Of a DNA stretch of 64,000 bases, positions 1-11,154 are shown in pieces. The notes beneath the pieces are model-generated. The model was given only the letters and a program-made list of their open reading frames with translations. It had not been told where the DNA came from and did not search any database. The translations under genes and the position numbers were made by a program. The DNA is from Bradyrhizobium sp. ISRA464 (lineage in GTDB: Bacteria; Pseudomonadota; Alphaproteobacteria; Rhizobiales; Xanthobacteraceae), in contig NZ_CP094526.1 of NCBI RefSeq assembly GCF_029910095.1, forward strand, positions 1 through 64,000. The letters run 5' to 3'. The first letter of the stretch is position 1. Every line of letters begins with the position of its first letter.

Positions 1-1431
1 ATGACGAATACGGAACAGGAGCGCTGGTCGCGGGTGAAGGGGCGGTTGCGGACGAGTGTCGGCGAGGACGTCTATACGAGCTGGTTCGCCCGGATGGATC
101 TGGAAGGCGTGCAGGACGAGAGCGTGCACCTGTCGGTTCCGACCCGGTTCCTGAAGAGCTGGATCCAGGCGCACTACGCCGATCGCGTGCTCACCTGCTG
201 GCAGGCTGAGATGCCCGAGGTACATCGCATCGATCTCACCGTGCGTTCCGCGATCCGCGCGGTGGCGCCGGTGAAGGAAACCGTCGCGCCGGTCGAAGTG
301 CGCCGCGTCGAACGTACCGACGGCCGCCCCGCGCCCGAACTGCGCTCGGTTGCGACCGCGCCGGTGTCCGCAAGCCATGATGCGCTTGGCGGCTCGCCGC
401 TCGATCCGCGCCTCACCTTCGCGAGCTTCGTCGTCGGCCGCTCCAACACGCTGGCGCACGCCGCCGCGCGCCAGGTCGCGGAAGGACGCCGCGGCGATCC
501 CGTGATGTTCAACCCGCTCTACATCCACGCGGGCGTCGGCCTCGGCAAAACCCATCTCTTGCAGGCGGTGACCTGGGCCGGCAACTCCGGCAGCGAACGC
601 AAGGTGCTGTATCTCACCGCCGAGAAATTCATGTACGGATTCGTCGCCGCGCTGAAGACGCAGACGGCGCTGGCCTTCAAGGAGGCGCTGCGCGGCATCG
701 ACGTGCTCGTGATCGACGACCTGCAGTTCCTCCAGGGCAAGTCGACCCAGGCCGAGTTCTGCCACACGCTGAACGCACTGATCGATGCCGGCCGCCAGGT
801 CGTGATCGCGGCCGACCGTCCGCCGTCGGATCTGGAAAGCCTTGACGACCGCGTGCGCTCGCGGCTCGCCGGCGGCCTGGTGGTCGAGATGGCTTCGCTT
901 GGCGAGGAGTTGCGTCTCGGCATCCTCAAGTCGCGCGTCGCCGCGGCCCGCGTGCACCATGCGAGCTTCGAGGTGCCGGACGAGGTGCTCGACTATCTGG
1001 CGCGCACCATCACCCATAACGGTCGCGATCTCGAAGGCGCGATCAACCGCCTGCTGGCGCACTCCAAGCTCAACAACCAGCCGGTGACGCTGGAGATGGC
1101 CGAGCGGGAGGTGCGCGACCTGATCCGCCCGCAGGAACCGAAGCGGATCAAGATCGAGGACATCCAGCGCGTGGTGGCCCGGCAGTACAACGTGAGCCGG
1201 TCCGACCTCCTGTCGTCCCGCCGCACCGCCAATGTGGTGCGTCCGCGGCAGGTCGCGATGTATCTGGCGAAGACGCTGACCCTGCGCTCGCTGCCCGAGA
1301 TCGGCCGGCGCTTCGGCGGCCGCGACCACACCACGGTGCTGCACGCCGTGCGCAAGATTGAGGCACTGGTCGCCAAGGATACGGCGCTCTCCGAAGAGGT
1401 CGAATCGCTGAAGCGCCAGCTGCAGGAATAA
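1..1431 (+). CDS. dnaA: Chromosomal replication initiator protein DnaA
   Basis: DnaA opens the chromosomal origin as an ATP-bound oligomer. The 476-residue product has all the family's parts: N-terminal helicase-loading/oligomerisation domain (about 1-90), a variable linker rich in Pro, Val and Ala (about 90-130), the AAA+ domain with Walker A GVGLGKT (residues 178-184) and Walker B VLVIDD (235-240), and the C-terminal DNA-binding domain with the box-recognition signature [11 protein letters not shown] (440-450). The ATG is the first base of the window, so its promoter and any upstream origin sequence are not visible. A perfect intrinsic terminator follows directly, so dnaA is probably not co-transcribed with dnaN. 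Confidence 0.98.
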   Translation: MTNTEQERWSRVKGRLRTSVGEDVYTSWFARMDLEGVQDESVHLSVPTRFLKSWIQAHYADRVLTCWQAEMPEVHRIDLTVRSAIRAVAPVKETVAPVEVRRVERTDGRPAPELRSVATAPVSASHDALGGSPLDPRLTFASFVVGRSNTLAHAAARQVAEGRRGDPVMFNPLYIHAGVGLGKTHLLQAVTWAGNSGSERKVLYLTAEKFMYGFVAALKTQTALAFKEALRGIDVLVIDDLQFLQGKSTQAEFCHTLNALIDAGRQVVIAADRPPSDLESLDDRVRSRLAGGLVVEMASLGEELRLGILKSRVAAARVHHASFEVPDEVLDYLARTITHNGRDLEGAINRLLAHSKLNNQPVTLEMAEREVRDLIRPQEPKRIKIEDIQRVVARQYNVSRSDLLSSRRTANVVRPRQVAMYLAKTLTLRSLPEIGRRFGGRDHTTVLHAVRKIEALVAKDTALSEEVESLKRQLQE

Positions 1432-1444
1432 CGCTGCTTCCCGA

Positions 1445-1485
1445 GCCTCTCCCTCCCGTCTCACGACGGGAGGGAGAGGCTTTTT
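1445..1485 (+). terminator. Rho-independent terminator after dnaA
   Basis: A perfect 16-bp stem (1445-1460 with 1465-1480) around a TCAC loop is followed by five T residues. It begins 14 bases after the dnaA stop codon. It separates dnaA from dnaN; the remaining ~190 bases before dnaN show no gene and presumably carry the dnaN promoter, which I could not pick out. Confidence 0.92.
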
Positions 1486-1671
1486 CTGGCCCAAAACGTG
1501 GGGAACGGGCGCCGTTTCCCTTGCGTCGGCCCGCCATCCGCGCCACCTTGCGGTCCCCCCGTGGGTTTGATCAAATCCGACATTGATCCGGCTTTTCGGG
1601 TTTCCAATGCCGTGGTGCTGCCGTGAACGGCCGCCCGGCTTTTCCATCTGAGGGATCTGGCGGGTATTGCA

Positions 1672-2790
1672 ATGAAGGTCACCGTCGAGCGCGCGCAACT
1701 CCTGAAATCGCTGGGTCACGTTCATCGCGTGGTCGAGCGCCGCAACACCATCCCGATCCTCGGCAACGTGCTGATCCGCGCCGAGGGCGCCAAATTGTCG
1801 CTGAAGGCGACCGACCTCGACCTCGAAGTGACGGAGACGCTGGCCGCCGAGACCGGAACCGCCGGCTCGACCACCGTGCCGGCGCACATGTTCTACGACA
1901 TCGTCCGCAAGCTGCCCGACGGCTCGCAGATCGTGCTGGAAGCCGACGGCGACCGCTCGGTGCTGGCGGTGCGCGCCGGCCGCTCGCGCTTCACGCTGCA
2001 GACGCTGCCCGAGAGCGATTTCCCCGATCTCGCTGCCGGCGACATGACGCATTCGTTCTCGCTGCCGGCCTCCGACGTCAAGCGCCTGATCGACCGCACG
2101 CAGTTTGCGATCTCGACCGAGGAGACCCGCTACTACCTCAACGGCATCTATCTGCACTCGGCCGGCAGCGCCAAGGCCGCGACCCTGCGGGGTGTCGCGA
2201 CCGACGGCCACCGCCTGGCGCAAATCGACCTCCCGCAGCCCAAGGGCGCCGCCGGCATGCCCGGCGTGATCGTGCCGCGCAAGACCGTCGGCGAAGTGCA
2301 GCGGCTGATCGAGGACGGCGAGGCCGAGATCTCGATCGAGCTGTCGCAGGGCAAGATCCGCTTCACGCTCGGCAATGTGGTGCTGACCTCGAAGCTGATC
2401 GACGGCACCTTCCCGGATTACGGCCGCGTCATTCCGCAGAACAACGACAAGGAACTCGTCGTCGACAAGAAGGATTTCGAGGCCGCCGTCGACCGCGTCT
2501 CGACCATCTCCAGCGAGCGCGGCCGCGCGGTGAAGCTCTCGCTCTCCTCCGGCAAGCTGGTGCTCTCCGTCACCAACCCGGACTCCGGCAGCGCGACCGA
2601 AGAGCTCGAGGTTGAATACGCCTCCGACGCGCTCGATATCGGCTTCAACTCGCGCTATCTGCTCGACATCGCCGCCCAGATCGAGGGCGAGGTGGCGGTG
2701 CTGAAGCTCGCCGACCCCGGCTCGCCGACGCTGGTGCAGGACCGCGACAACAAAGGCGCGCTCTACGTGCTGATGCCGATGCGGGTGTGA
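1672..2790 (+). CDS. dnaN: DNA polymerase III beta sliding clamp
   Basis: The beta clamp encircles DNA and tethers the replicative polymerase. The protein is 372 residues, the normal length, with three successive clamp folds of about 120 residues each. It opens with MKVTVERAQLLKSLGHV and contains the ERRNTIPILGNVLI segment typical of alphaproteobacterial clamps; the C-terminus YVLMPMRV matches the family's conserved end. The ATG lies well downstream of the dnaA terminator. The stop is followed after 9 bases by a REP-like palindrome and the GIY-YIG gene, and then by recF, so this inserted unit interrupts the usual dnaN-recF neighbourhood. Confidence 0.98.
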   Translation: MKVTVERAQLLKSLGHVHRVVERRNTIPILGNVLIRAEGAKLSLKATDLDLEVTETLAAETGTAGSTTVPAHMFYDIVRKLPDGSQIVLEADGDRSVLAVRAGRSRFTLQTLPESDFPDLAAGDMTHSFSLPASDVKRLIDRTQFAISTEETRYYLNGIYLHSAGSAKAATLRGVATDGHRLAQIDLPQPKGAAGMPGVIVPRKTVGEVQRLIEDGEAEISIELSQGKIRFTLGNVVLTSKLIDGTFPDYGRVIPQNNDKELVVDKKDFEAAVDRVSTISSERGRAVKLSLSSGKLVLSVTNPDSGSATEELEVEYASDALDIGFNSRYLLDIAAQIEGEVAVLKLADPGSPTLVQDRDNKGALYVLMPMRV

Positions 2791-2799
2791 TTCCTCTCT

Positions 2800-2841
2800 C
2801 GTCATGGCCGGGCTTGACGGGGCTTGACCCGGCCATCCATC
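2800..2841. repeat. REP-like palindrome, left flank of the GIY-YIG gene
   Basis: The palindrome arms ATGGCCGGG (2804-2812) and CCCGGCCAT (2828-2836) enclose a centre in which the motif GGGCTTGAC is duplicated in tandem. The outer sequence GTCATGGCCGGGCTTGAC recurs in inverted form at 3144-3173 and, with small changes, at 21313-21399. It ends 7 bases before the GIY-YIG start codon. Confidence 0.75.
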
Positions 2842-2848
2842 ACACAAG

Positions 2849-3136
2849 ATGACCTATTGGGTGTACATCCTCGCGAGCAAGCCCGGTGGAACCCTTTATG
2901 TCGGCGTGACCAACGATCTGATCCGGCGCGTCTACGAACATCGCGAAGGTCTAGCAGAGGACTTTACCAGGAAGTACGGCGTCAAAACGCTCGTCTACTT
3001 CGAAGCGCACGAGACGATCGCCGCAGCGCTTCAGCGCGAGAAGAACATCAAGCATTGGTCCCGCGAGTGGAAGATTGATCTGATCGTCGCAAGCAATCCC
3101 GAGTGGCGCGATCTATATGATGAAATTGTCCGCTGA
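2849..3136 (+). CDS. Small GIY-YIG family endonuclease
   Basis: This 95-residue protein is a single-domain member of the GIY-YIG endonuclease superfamily. The paired motif is VYIL (residues 5-8) and LYVGVT (16-21). It is followed by an Arg-rich helix with the family's Arg (LIRRVYEHR, residues 24-32) and, near residues 63-72, REKNIKHWSR, typical of the short YhbQ/UPF0213-like group; a catalytic Glu candidate lies in that segment. No extra DNA-binding domain is present. The gene is bounded 7 nt on each side by inverted REP-like palindromes, an arrangement suggesting a repeat-associated or mobile single-gene unit rather than a replication gene. Family assignment is firm; biological role and substrate are unknown. 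Confidence 0.9.
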   Translation: MTYWVYILASKPGGTLYVGVTNDLIRRVYEHREGLAEDFTRKYGVKTLVYFEAHETIAAALQREKNIKHWSREWKIDLIVASNPEWRDLYDEIVR

Positions 3137-3143
3137 CGCGGAC

Positions 3144-3173
3144 GATGGATTGCCGGGTCAAGCCGGCAATGAC
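3144..3173. repeat. REP-like palindrome, right flank of the GIY-YIG gene
   Basis: Arms ATTGCCGG (3149-3156) and CCGGCAAT (3163-3170) form the palindrome. Read on the minus strand it matches the left copy at 2800-2841 (shared ends GTCAT and CCATC), so the two copies are inverted around the nuclease gene. It starts 7 bases after that gene's stop and ends 8 bases before the recF start, next to the AAGGA that serves recF. Confidence 0.7.
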
Positions 3174-3181
3174 AAGGAACC

Positions 3182-4324
3182 ATGACCCCGTCCCGCATTC
3201 ATCGCCTGTCGCTGACGCAATTCCGCAATTATCGGGCGGCGACGCTGTCCGCGCGGGGCGACATGGTGGTGCTGGTCGGGCCGAACGGCGCCGGCAAGAC
3301 CAATTGCCTGGAGGCGATCTCGTTCCTGTCGCCGGGCCGCGGCCTGCGCCGCGCCACGCTGGAGGACATCGCCGACAACCAGGGCGACGGCTCCTGGGCG
3401 GTGTCGGCGGAGGTCGAAGGCGCGCTGGGGCTCGCGACACTCGGCACCGGCATCGATGCGCCGAGCGGCGACGCCAGCTCCGCCAGCCGGCGCTGCCGGA
3501 TCGATCGCGAGCCGGTAAGCTCCGCGACTGCTTTCGGCGATCATCTGCGCATCGTGTGGCTGACGCCGGCGATGGACGGCCTCTTCATGGGCGCGGCGTC
3601 CGAACGGCGGCGCTTCTTCGACCGCCTGGTGCTCGCGATCGATTCCGAGCACTCCGGCCGCGTCTCGGCGCTGGAGCGCTCGTTGCGCTCGCGCAACCGG
3701 CTGCTCGAGGTGCGCAATTACGACGACCATTGGTGTGATGCGATCGAACGCGAGACCGCGGAACTTGCGGTCGCGGTTGCCGCATCGCGCGGCCAGGCCG
3801 CAGCGAAGCTCGCGGCGATGCTGCGCGAGCGCGGGGCGGCGTCGGCCTTTCCCTCCGCCGAGATCGCGCTCGACGGCTGGATGGAGAATGCGCTGCTGCA
3901 GGAGCCCGCGACCGCCGTGGAGGACCGCTACCGCGAGATGCTGCGCGCCAGCCGTCCGCGCGATGCCGCCGCCGGACGCACGCTCGACGGCCCGCATCTG
4001 ACCGACCTGCAGGTGGTCTACGCGCCCAAGAACATGCCGGCGCGCGACGCCTCGACCGGAGAGCAGAAGGCGCTCCTGATCGGACTGGTGCTGGCGCACG
4101 CGACGATGGTCGCGGAGATGACCGGCATCGTGCCGCTGCTCCTGCTCGACGAGGTCGTCGCACATCTCGATCCCAACCGGCGCAAGGCGCTGTTTGACGA
4201 GCTCGCCAAGCTTGGCGCGCAGGTCTGGATGACCGGCGCCGATCCCGCCGCCTTCGTCGACATCGTCGGCCCGACCGGCGAGATCTTCGACGTCGAGTCC
4301 GGCCGCGCCACCCGCCGTGGCTGA
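3182..4324 (+). CDS. recF: DNA replication and repair protein RecF
   Basis: RecF is an SMC-like ATPase that helps load RecA at gaps and stalled forks. The 380-residue product has the Walker A motif GPNGAGKT at residues 33-40, preceded by the family's N-terminal LTQFRNYR segment. Towards the C-terminus it has the ABC-type signature region around DASTGEQKALLIG and a Walker B LLLLDEVVAHLD. The ATG is preceded closely by AAGGA. The gene stands in the usual dnaA-dnaN-recF-gyrB order, 45 bases after the GIY-YIG gene. Confidence 0.97.
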   Translation: MTPSRIHRLSLTQFRNYRAATLSARGDMVVLVGPNGAGKTNCLEAISFLSPGRGLRRATLEDIADNQGDGSWAVSAEVEGALGLATLGTGIDAPSGDASSASRRCRIDREPVSSATAFGDHLRIVWLTPAMDGLFMGAASERRRFFDRLVLAIDSEHSGRVSALERSLRSRNRLLEVRNYDDHWCDAIERETAELAVAVAASRGQAAAKLAAMLRERGAASAFPSAEIALDGWMENALLQEPATAVEDRYREMLRASRPRDAAAGRTLDGPHLTDLQVVYAPKNMPARDASTGEQKALLIGLVLAHATMVAEMTGIVPLLLLDEVVAHLDPNRRKALFDELAKLGAQVWMTGADPAAFVDIVGPTGEIFDVESGRATRRG

Positions 4325-4469
4325 GGCCCGGAATCGCTCTCCGTAACGTGCCGAAATCTGCCTCCGAATCGGGCTTTTCCGAGCCTCCGGAATCGGCTCG
4401 CAACGGGCTTGAAAGAGGGTCAAAAAATCCCATCTATTCAGTAACTTGCGGCTAGAGACTTTGCGCTAG

Positions 4470-6989
<2,520 letters not shown>

Positions 6990-7004
6990 GGGGCCTGTTT
7001 CCGC

Positions 7005-8297
7005 GTGCCGCCGATTCAATACATTGTAGAGGGCGGCCGCCGGCTCTCCGGCACCATCGAGCCGTCCGGCAACAAGAATTCCGCACTGCCGATCATTGCC
7101 GCGGCGCTCTTGACCGAGCACCCGGTCACGCTGACCAACGTCCCGCGCATCCGCGACACCGAGACGCTGGTCGAGCTGTGCCGCTCGGTCGGCGCCGCCG
7201 CCGAATGGACCGAGCGCAATACGCTCCAGATTCACGCCCGGGAGATCCGCGCGGCCGACCTCGATCCGGGGCTGTGCGCGCGCATTCGCGCCTCGATCCT
7301 GCTCGCGGGCCCCCTGCTCGCCCGCTGCGGCGAGGTGGCGCTGCCGCCGCCTGGCGGCGACGTGATCGGCCGTCGCCGCCTCGACACGCATTTCCTCGCC
7401 TTCGAGCAGCTCGGCGCCACCGTCACCGCGACGCACCGGCTCGAGTTCCGCGCCTCGCGCCTGAAGGGCGCCGATGTGTTCCTCGACGAGCCCAGCGTCA
7501 CCGCCACGGAAAACGCGCTGGTGGCCGCCGTGGCTGCCCGCGGCACCACCTATCTGCGCAACGCGGCCTCCGAGCCCCACGTGCAGGACCTCGCGCATTT
7601 CCTGGTCGCGCTTGGCGCCAAGATCGAGGGCATCGGCACCAACACCATCATCGTGCACGGGCCGGCGACGCTGGGCGGCGCGACCTATGCGATCCAGCCC
7701 GACCACATCGAGGTGGGATCGCTGATCGGGCTCGCCGCGGTGACGCGATCGCCGCTGCGCATCGCGCGCGCCGGCGTCGAGCACCTGCGCTCGATCCGGA
7801 TGGGCTTCGAGCGGCTCGGCATCGTCTGCGGCGTCGAGGGCGACGACCTCATCGTGCCGTCCGGCCAGACCATGAAGATCAAGGACGATTTCGGCGGCCA
7901 TGTGCCGAAGCTCGAGGACCAGCCCTGGCCGGCCTTCCCGGCGGACCTGATGTCGATCGCGATCGTCACCGCGACGCAGTGCGACGGCGTCGTCCTGATG
8001 CACGAGAAGATGTTCGAATCCCGGATGTTCTTCATCGACATGCTGATCGCGATGGGTGGGCGGATCGTGCTGTGCGACCCGCATCGCGCGATTGTCGCCG
8101 GCCCGAGCCGGCTGCGCGGCGCGCCGATCACCTCGCCCGACATCCGCGCCGGCATGGCCATGCTGCTCGCCGCTGTCTGCGCCGAAGGGACATCGACCAT
8201 CAACAACGCCGTACAGATCGAGCGCGGCTACGAGCGGATCGAGGAGCGGCTGAACGCGCTCGGCGCCAGGATCAAGCGGATTCCAGCGCGAACGTGA
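7005..8297 (+). CDS. murA: UDP-N-acetylglucosamine 1-carboxyvinyltransferase (MurA-type), Asp in place of loop Cys
   Basis: MurA enzymes transfer enolpyruvate from PEP to UDP-GlcNAc, the first committed step of peptidoglycan synthesis. The 430-residue protein covers the whole EPSP-synthase-like fold. SGNKNS (residues 21-26) holds the substrate-contact Lys/Asn pair, RASILLAGPLLAR (95-107) precedes the mobile loop, and FPADL and DIRAG match conserved active-site Asp and Arg motifs. In the loop the family's PGGC reads PGGD: Asp119 replaces the Cys that fosfomycin alkylates, while the Arg two residues past the following Gly is kept. Such Cys-to-Asp enzymes are known in other bacteria and are fosfomycin-insensitive. 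A GTG start is used, 15 bases after gyrB, with GAGGGG upstream. It could be a second MurA copy rather than the only one. Confidence 0.88.
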   Translation: MPPIQYIVEGGRRLSGTIEPSGNKNSALPIIAAALLTEHPVTLTNVPRIRDTETLVELCRSVGAAAEWTERNTLQIHAREIRAADLDPGLCARIRASILLAGPLLARCGEVALPPPGGDVIGRRRLDTHFLAFEQLGATVTATHRLEFRASRLKGADVFLDEPSVTATENALVAAVAARGTTYLRNAASEPHVQDLAHFLVALGAKIEGIGTNTIIVHGPATLGGATYAIQPDHIEVGSLIGLAAVTRSPLRIARAGVEHLRSIRMGFERLGIVCGVEGDDLIVPSGQTMKIKDDFGGHVPKLEDQPWPAFPADLMSIAIVTATQCDGVVLMHEKMFESRMFFIDMLIAMGGRIVLCDPHRAIVAGPSRLRGAPITSPDIRAGMAMLLAAVCAEGTSTINNAVQIERGYERIEERLNALGARIKRIPART

Positions 8298-8354
8298 CCT
8301 CCTGCGGCAGCTTGGCCATCCTTTTGGCCCGCTTGCCGTGCTAAGCGTTCCACC

Positions 8355-9764
8355 ATGACCTGCATCGACAAGATCGAACCGGCCGCGCCGCACGCGGCCG
8401 TTGCCGTCTCTCGCAATCAGCTTGCGGCCGAGTTCTCGGAAACGCTGAAGCTGGCGGTGCCGCTTGCGCTGACGCAGCTTGGCCAGATCGCGATGATGTC
8501 GACCGATCTCGCCTTCATCGGACGTCTGGGCAGCGACGCCGTGGCAGCCGCCGCGCTGGCGCACACCGTGTTCTTCGTCAGCTTCACCTTCGGCATGGGG
8601 CTGGTCTCGGCCGTGTCCCCCTTGGCGGCGCAGGCGTTCGGGGCGCGTGACCCGCATCTGATGCGGCGCGCGCTGCGCGTCGGCCTGTGGGCGGCGCTGT
8701 TCATGGCGCTGCCGCTGATGGCCCTGCCGTTCCACGGCGAAAGCATCCTGCTCGCGCTCGGCCAGGGGCCCGCGGCCGCACATCTGGCCCAGCAATATCT
8801 GTTCGGGCTCGCCTGGGGCATCCTGCCAGCGCTGTGGTTCATCGCACTCCGCGGCTTCATGAGCGCGGTGAACCGGCCGGAGCCGGTGTTGTGGATCACG
8901 TTGGCCGCGATCCCGGCCAACGCGCTGCTGGTCTATCTGCTGCTCTACGGCAAATGGGGCATGCCCGAATTCGGCCTGTTCGGCGCCGGACTGGCCACGA
9001 CCACCGTCAACCTCGGCATGTTCCTCGCCGGCGTGTGGTTTGCCGCGCGTCGCCGCCCGTTCCGAAAATACTACGTCTTCAGCCGCATCTGGCGGATCGA
9101 CTGGCCGCTGACGGGCAAGCTGGTGGCAATCGGCACGCCGATCTCGCTGTCGTTCTTGCTGGAGTACGGCATGTTCGGCGCCGCCGGCCTCTTGATGGGC
9201 CTGATCAGCACCACCGCGCTTGCGGCGCACCAGATCGCGTTACAGATCGCCGCGATCCTGTTCATGGTGCCGTTCGGCGTCGGCATGGCGGCAACGGTGC
9301 GGGTCGGCCACGCGGTCGGCCGCCATGACCCGGACGGATTGCGGCGCGCCGGCTATGTCGCGGTCGCGCTCAGCGGCACCTTCATGAGCATCATGACGCT
9401 GGCGGTGATCCTGGCGCGCTTCGAGATCGCGACGATCTTCCTCGGCGAGGCCACCGACACCACCGCCCAGCTCACCGCGATGCTGCTTCTGATCGGCGCG
9501 ACCTTCTTCATTGCCGACGGGGTCCAGACCACCACCGCCGGCGCGCTGCGCGGCATGAACGACACCCAGCTGCCGCTCCTGTTCGCCACCATCAGCTACT
9601 GGCTGGTCGGATTCGCGTCGGCCTACGCCCTCGCGTTCTGGACAACGCTCGGCGCAGCCGGTGTCTGGATCGGGCTGTCGCTCGGGACCGCTGTTTATGC
9701 GACCCTCCTGATCTTGCGCTTCCGCCTGCTGGCACACAAACTGGCCAAAGAGACTAGCGCGTGA
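8355..9764 (+). CDS. MATE family multidrug efflux transporter
   Basis: This 469-residue protein is an inner-membrane MATE exporter of the NorM type, expected to expel cationic compounds using a Na+ or H+ gradient. Twelve hydrophobic segments can be counted in two similar halves, starting after a hydrophilic N-terminus of about 30 residues. The first half has LAVPLALTQLGQIAMMSTDL and the second TGKLVAIGTPISLSFLLEYG, the two repeat starts typical of the family. The ATG follows murA by 57 bases. The truncated isomerase remnant overlaps its last 4 bases, so the two were once translationally coupled. Substrate cannot be told from sequence. Confidence 0.93.
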   Translation: MTCIDKIEPAAPHAAVAVSRNQLAAEFSETLKLAVPLALTQLGQIAMMSTDLAFIGRLGSDAVAAAALAHTVFFVSFTFGMGLVSAVSPLAAQAFGARDPHLMRRALRVGLWAALFMALPLMALPFHGESILLALGQGPAAAHLAQQYLFGLAWGILPALWFIALRGFMSAVNRPEPVLWITLAAIPANALLVYLLLYGKWGMPEFGLFGAGLATTTVNLGMFLAGVWFAARRRPFRKYYVFSRIWRIDWPLTGKLVAIGTPISLSFLLEYGMFGAAGLLMGLISTTALAAHQIALQIAAILFMVPFGVGMAATVRVGHAVGRHDPDGLRRAGYVAVALSGTFMSIMTLAVILARFEIATIFLGEATDTTAQLTAMLLLIGATFFIADGVQTTTAGALRGMNDTQLPLLFATISYWLVGFASAYALAFWTTLGAAGVWIGLSLGTAVYATLLILRFRLLAHKLAKETSA

Positions 9765-9895
9765 CCTTGTCGGTCGATCTCTTCTCGTTCCGCAGCCCCT
9801 ACAGCTATCTGGCGCTGCCGAAGACGCTGAAGATGGTCGCCGACTACGACGTCGCGGTGAACCTGTGGCCGGTCTATCCGCTCGCGGTGCAAAGC
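9761..9895 (+). pseudogene. 5' remnant of a DsbA-fold 2-hydroxychromene-2-carboxylate isomerase-like gene
   Basis: From a GTG overlapping the MATE stop codon, about 45 residues can be read that match the start of the 2-hydroxychromene-2-carboxylate isomerase/DsbA family: SVDLFSFRSPYSYLALPK, then PVYPLAV. Intact members have about 200 residues. Around base 9893-9896 the similarity stops and the frame runs into sequence antisense to the end of the FUSC gene. The remainder of the gene has evidently been deleted. The break is abrupt rather than decayed, so it is recent or an assembly join. Confidence 0.7.
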
Positions 9896-9906
9896 ATGAC
9901 CCGAGG

Positions 9907-11022
9907 TCATTGCGCGATTTTCTCCTGGGTGTCCTCGCTTGCGCACCAATTGCCATGACAGCGTTTGAGGTCGGTCAGGTTCTGCCGCATCTGTTCGAGC
10001 GAGAAGCCGAGCGCAAAAAACCGCTCCGCGGCGTCGACCGGCAGGCCGCGGATCATGCCGTCCTTGCGCAGCGCGGCGACCTCGGCGCTGTAGGCCTGAA
10101 GCGCCGCCTCGACCGGCGCCATGTCGGCAGATCCGCGGCCGGCGCGTAAGGAGGTCGCGACCGCCTTCATGTAGGTGACGATCGCGTTGCTCACATCCGA
10201 CAATGGCCGCGCCAGCCGCGCCTGGATTTCCGCCGGCAGCGGCACGACGCTGGCGCGCCCGATCATCACGACGTCATGCCGCAGCCGCTGGATCGTCCGC
10301 AGCAGCGGCCCGGTGTCCGGCCCCGACGACAGATGCATGGAGCGCTCGCGCTCGGCCTCCAGGCCGGTCGCCTGCAGATTGGTCACCGCGATACCGATGC
10401 CATCCTGAATCCGGTGTAACGCGTCGTTGTCGAGACCGCGCGTCAGGCCGGCGAGCAGTTCGGCGAACGCCGCCGAGAGCAGTTCCAGCAGCTTCGACGC
10501 ATTGACCCGGATCTGGCTGACCGCGCGCGACGGCAGCACCAGGAACGAGATCGCGAGCCCGGTCAGCGCCCCGACCGTGACCTCCAGGACGCGGTCGATC
10601 GCGGAGTCCAGCGGATTGGACTGATGCATCGTCGGCAGTAGCAGCACGATCACGGCTGTCACCGTCGCCGAGTTCAGGCTGGGATTGAGCGAGGCGATGA
10701 AGGCGAGCGGCACGATCGCCAGCACCAGCAGCGCCAGCAGGCTGCCTTCACCGGAATGCGGGATCAGCACCGCGATCGCGCCGCCATAGATGGCGCCGCC
10801 GATGGTGCCGAGCATGTAGTCGCGGGTTGCCTTCAGCGAGCGGCCGACGCTCATCTGGGTGACGATCAGCGAGGTCAGCACCGCCCACAGCGGCAGCATC
10901 AGATGCAGCGCGACCGCGATGGCATAGGCCGCCACCCCTGAGGCCGCGATCCGGACCGCCAGCGCCAACTGCGTCTTGCGGGCCGAAAGCCGGTCGAACA
11001 TGCGTTTTGCGAAGGCCCTCAT
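9907..11022 (-). CDS. FUSC family inner-membrane protein
   Basis: The 371-residue protein belongs to the fusaric-acid-resistance/aromatic-acid-exporter-like (FUSC) group. After a short basic N-terminus, hydrophobic segments fill roughly residues 20-170, including a typical LPLWAVLTSLIVTQMSVG stretch. The remainder is a soluble, mostly helical cytoplasmic domain. I chose the ATG at 11022 because it gives the family-typical MRAFAKRMF start. The gene is divergent from the MmgE/PrpD gene (132 bases between starts). Its stop is only about 11 bases from the truncated isomerase, yet the coding sequence itself appears complete. The transported compound is unknown. Confidence 0.85.
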   Translation of the reverse strand: MRAFAKRMFDRLSARKTQLALAVRIAASGVAAYAIAVALHLMLPLWAVLTSLIVTQMSVGRSLKATRDYMLGTIGGAIYGGAIAVLIPHSGEGSLLALLVLAIVPLAFIASLNPSLNSATVTAVIVLLLPTMHQSNPLDSAIDRVLEVTVGALTGLAISFLVLPSRAVSQIRVNASKLLELLSAAFAELLAGLTRGLDNDALHRIQDGIGIAVTNLQATGLEAERERSMHLSSGPDTGPLLRTIQRLRHDVVMIGRASVVPLPAEIQARLARPLSDVSNAIVTYMKAVATSLRAGRGSADMAPVEAALQAYSAEVAALRKDGMIRGLPVDAAERFFALGFSLEQMRQNLTDLKRCHGNWCASEDTQEKIAQ

Positions 11023-11154
11023 GCACCGCGATCCGGAATCAATGCCAACGTTCGTGTTAAGTGACTTCCAGCATGGCTGCTGCCCGTGGCGGCACGGCGG
11101 CTTGAAAGGCCTGTCAGCCCCGCCTACCCTGCACCGCAAGATTGAGGAAACACG

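Larger units (their letters stand above)
2800..3173. mobile_element. Candidate GIY-YIG/REP single-gene unit inserted between dnaN and recF
   Basis: Inverted REP-like palindromes bracket the nuclease gene with symmetric 7-nt spacers, making a compact 374-bp unit between two genes normally close together. The structure is seen directly; mobility is inference. No target-site duplication was recognised. See the finding for tests. Confidence 0.4.

Noticed and set aside
4409..4438. Possible gyrB promoter TTGAAA-17/18-ATCTAT
   Set aside because: The -10 match is poor and several equally weak alternatives exist in the same AT-richer stretch, so I did not list it.
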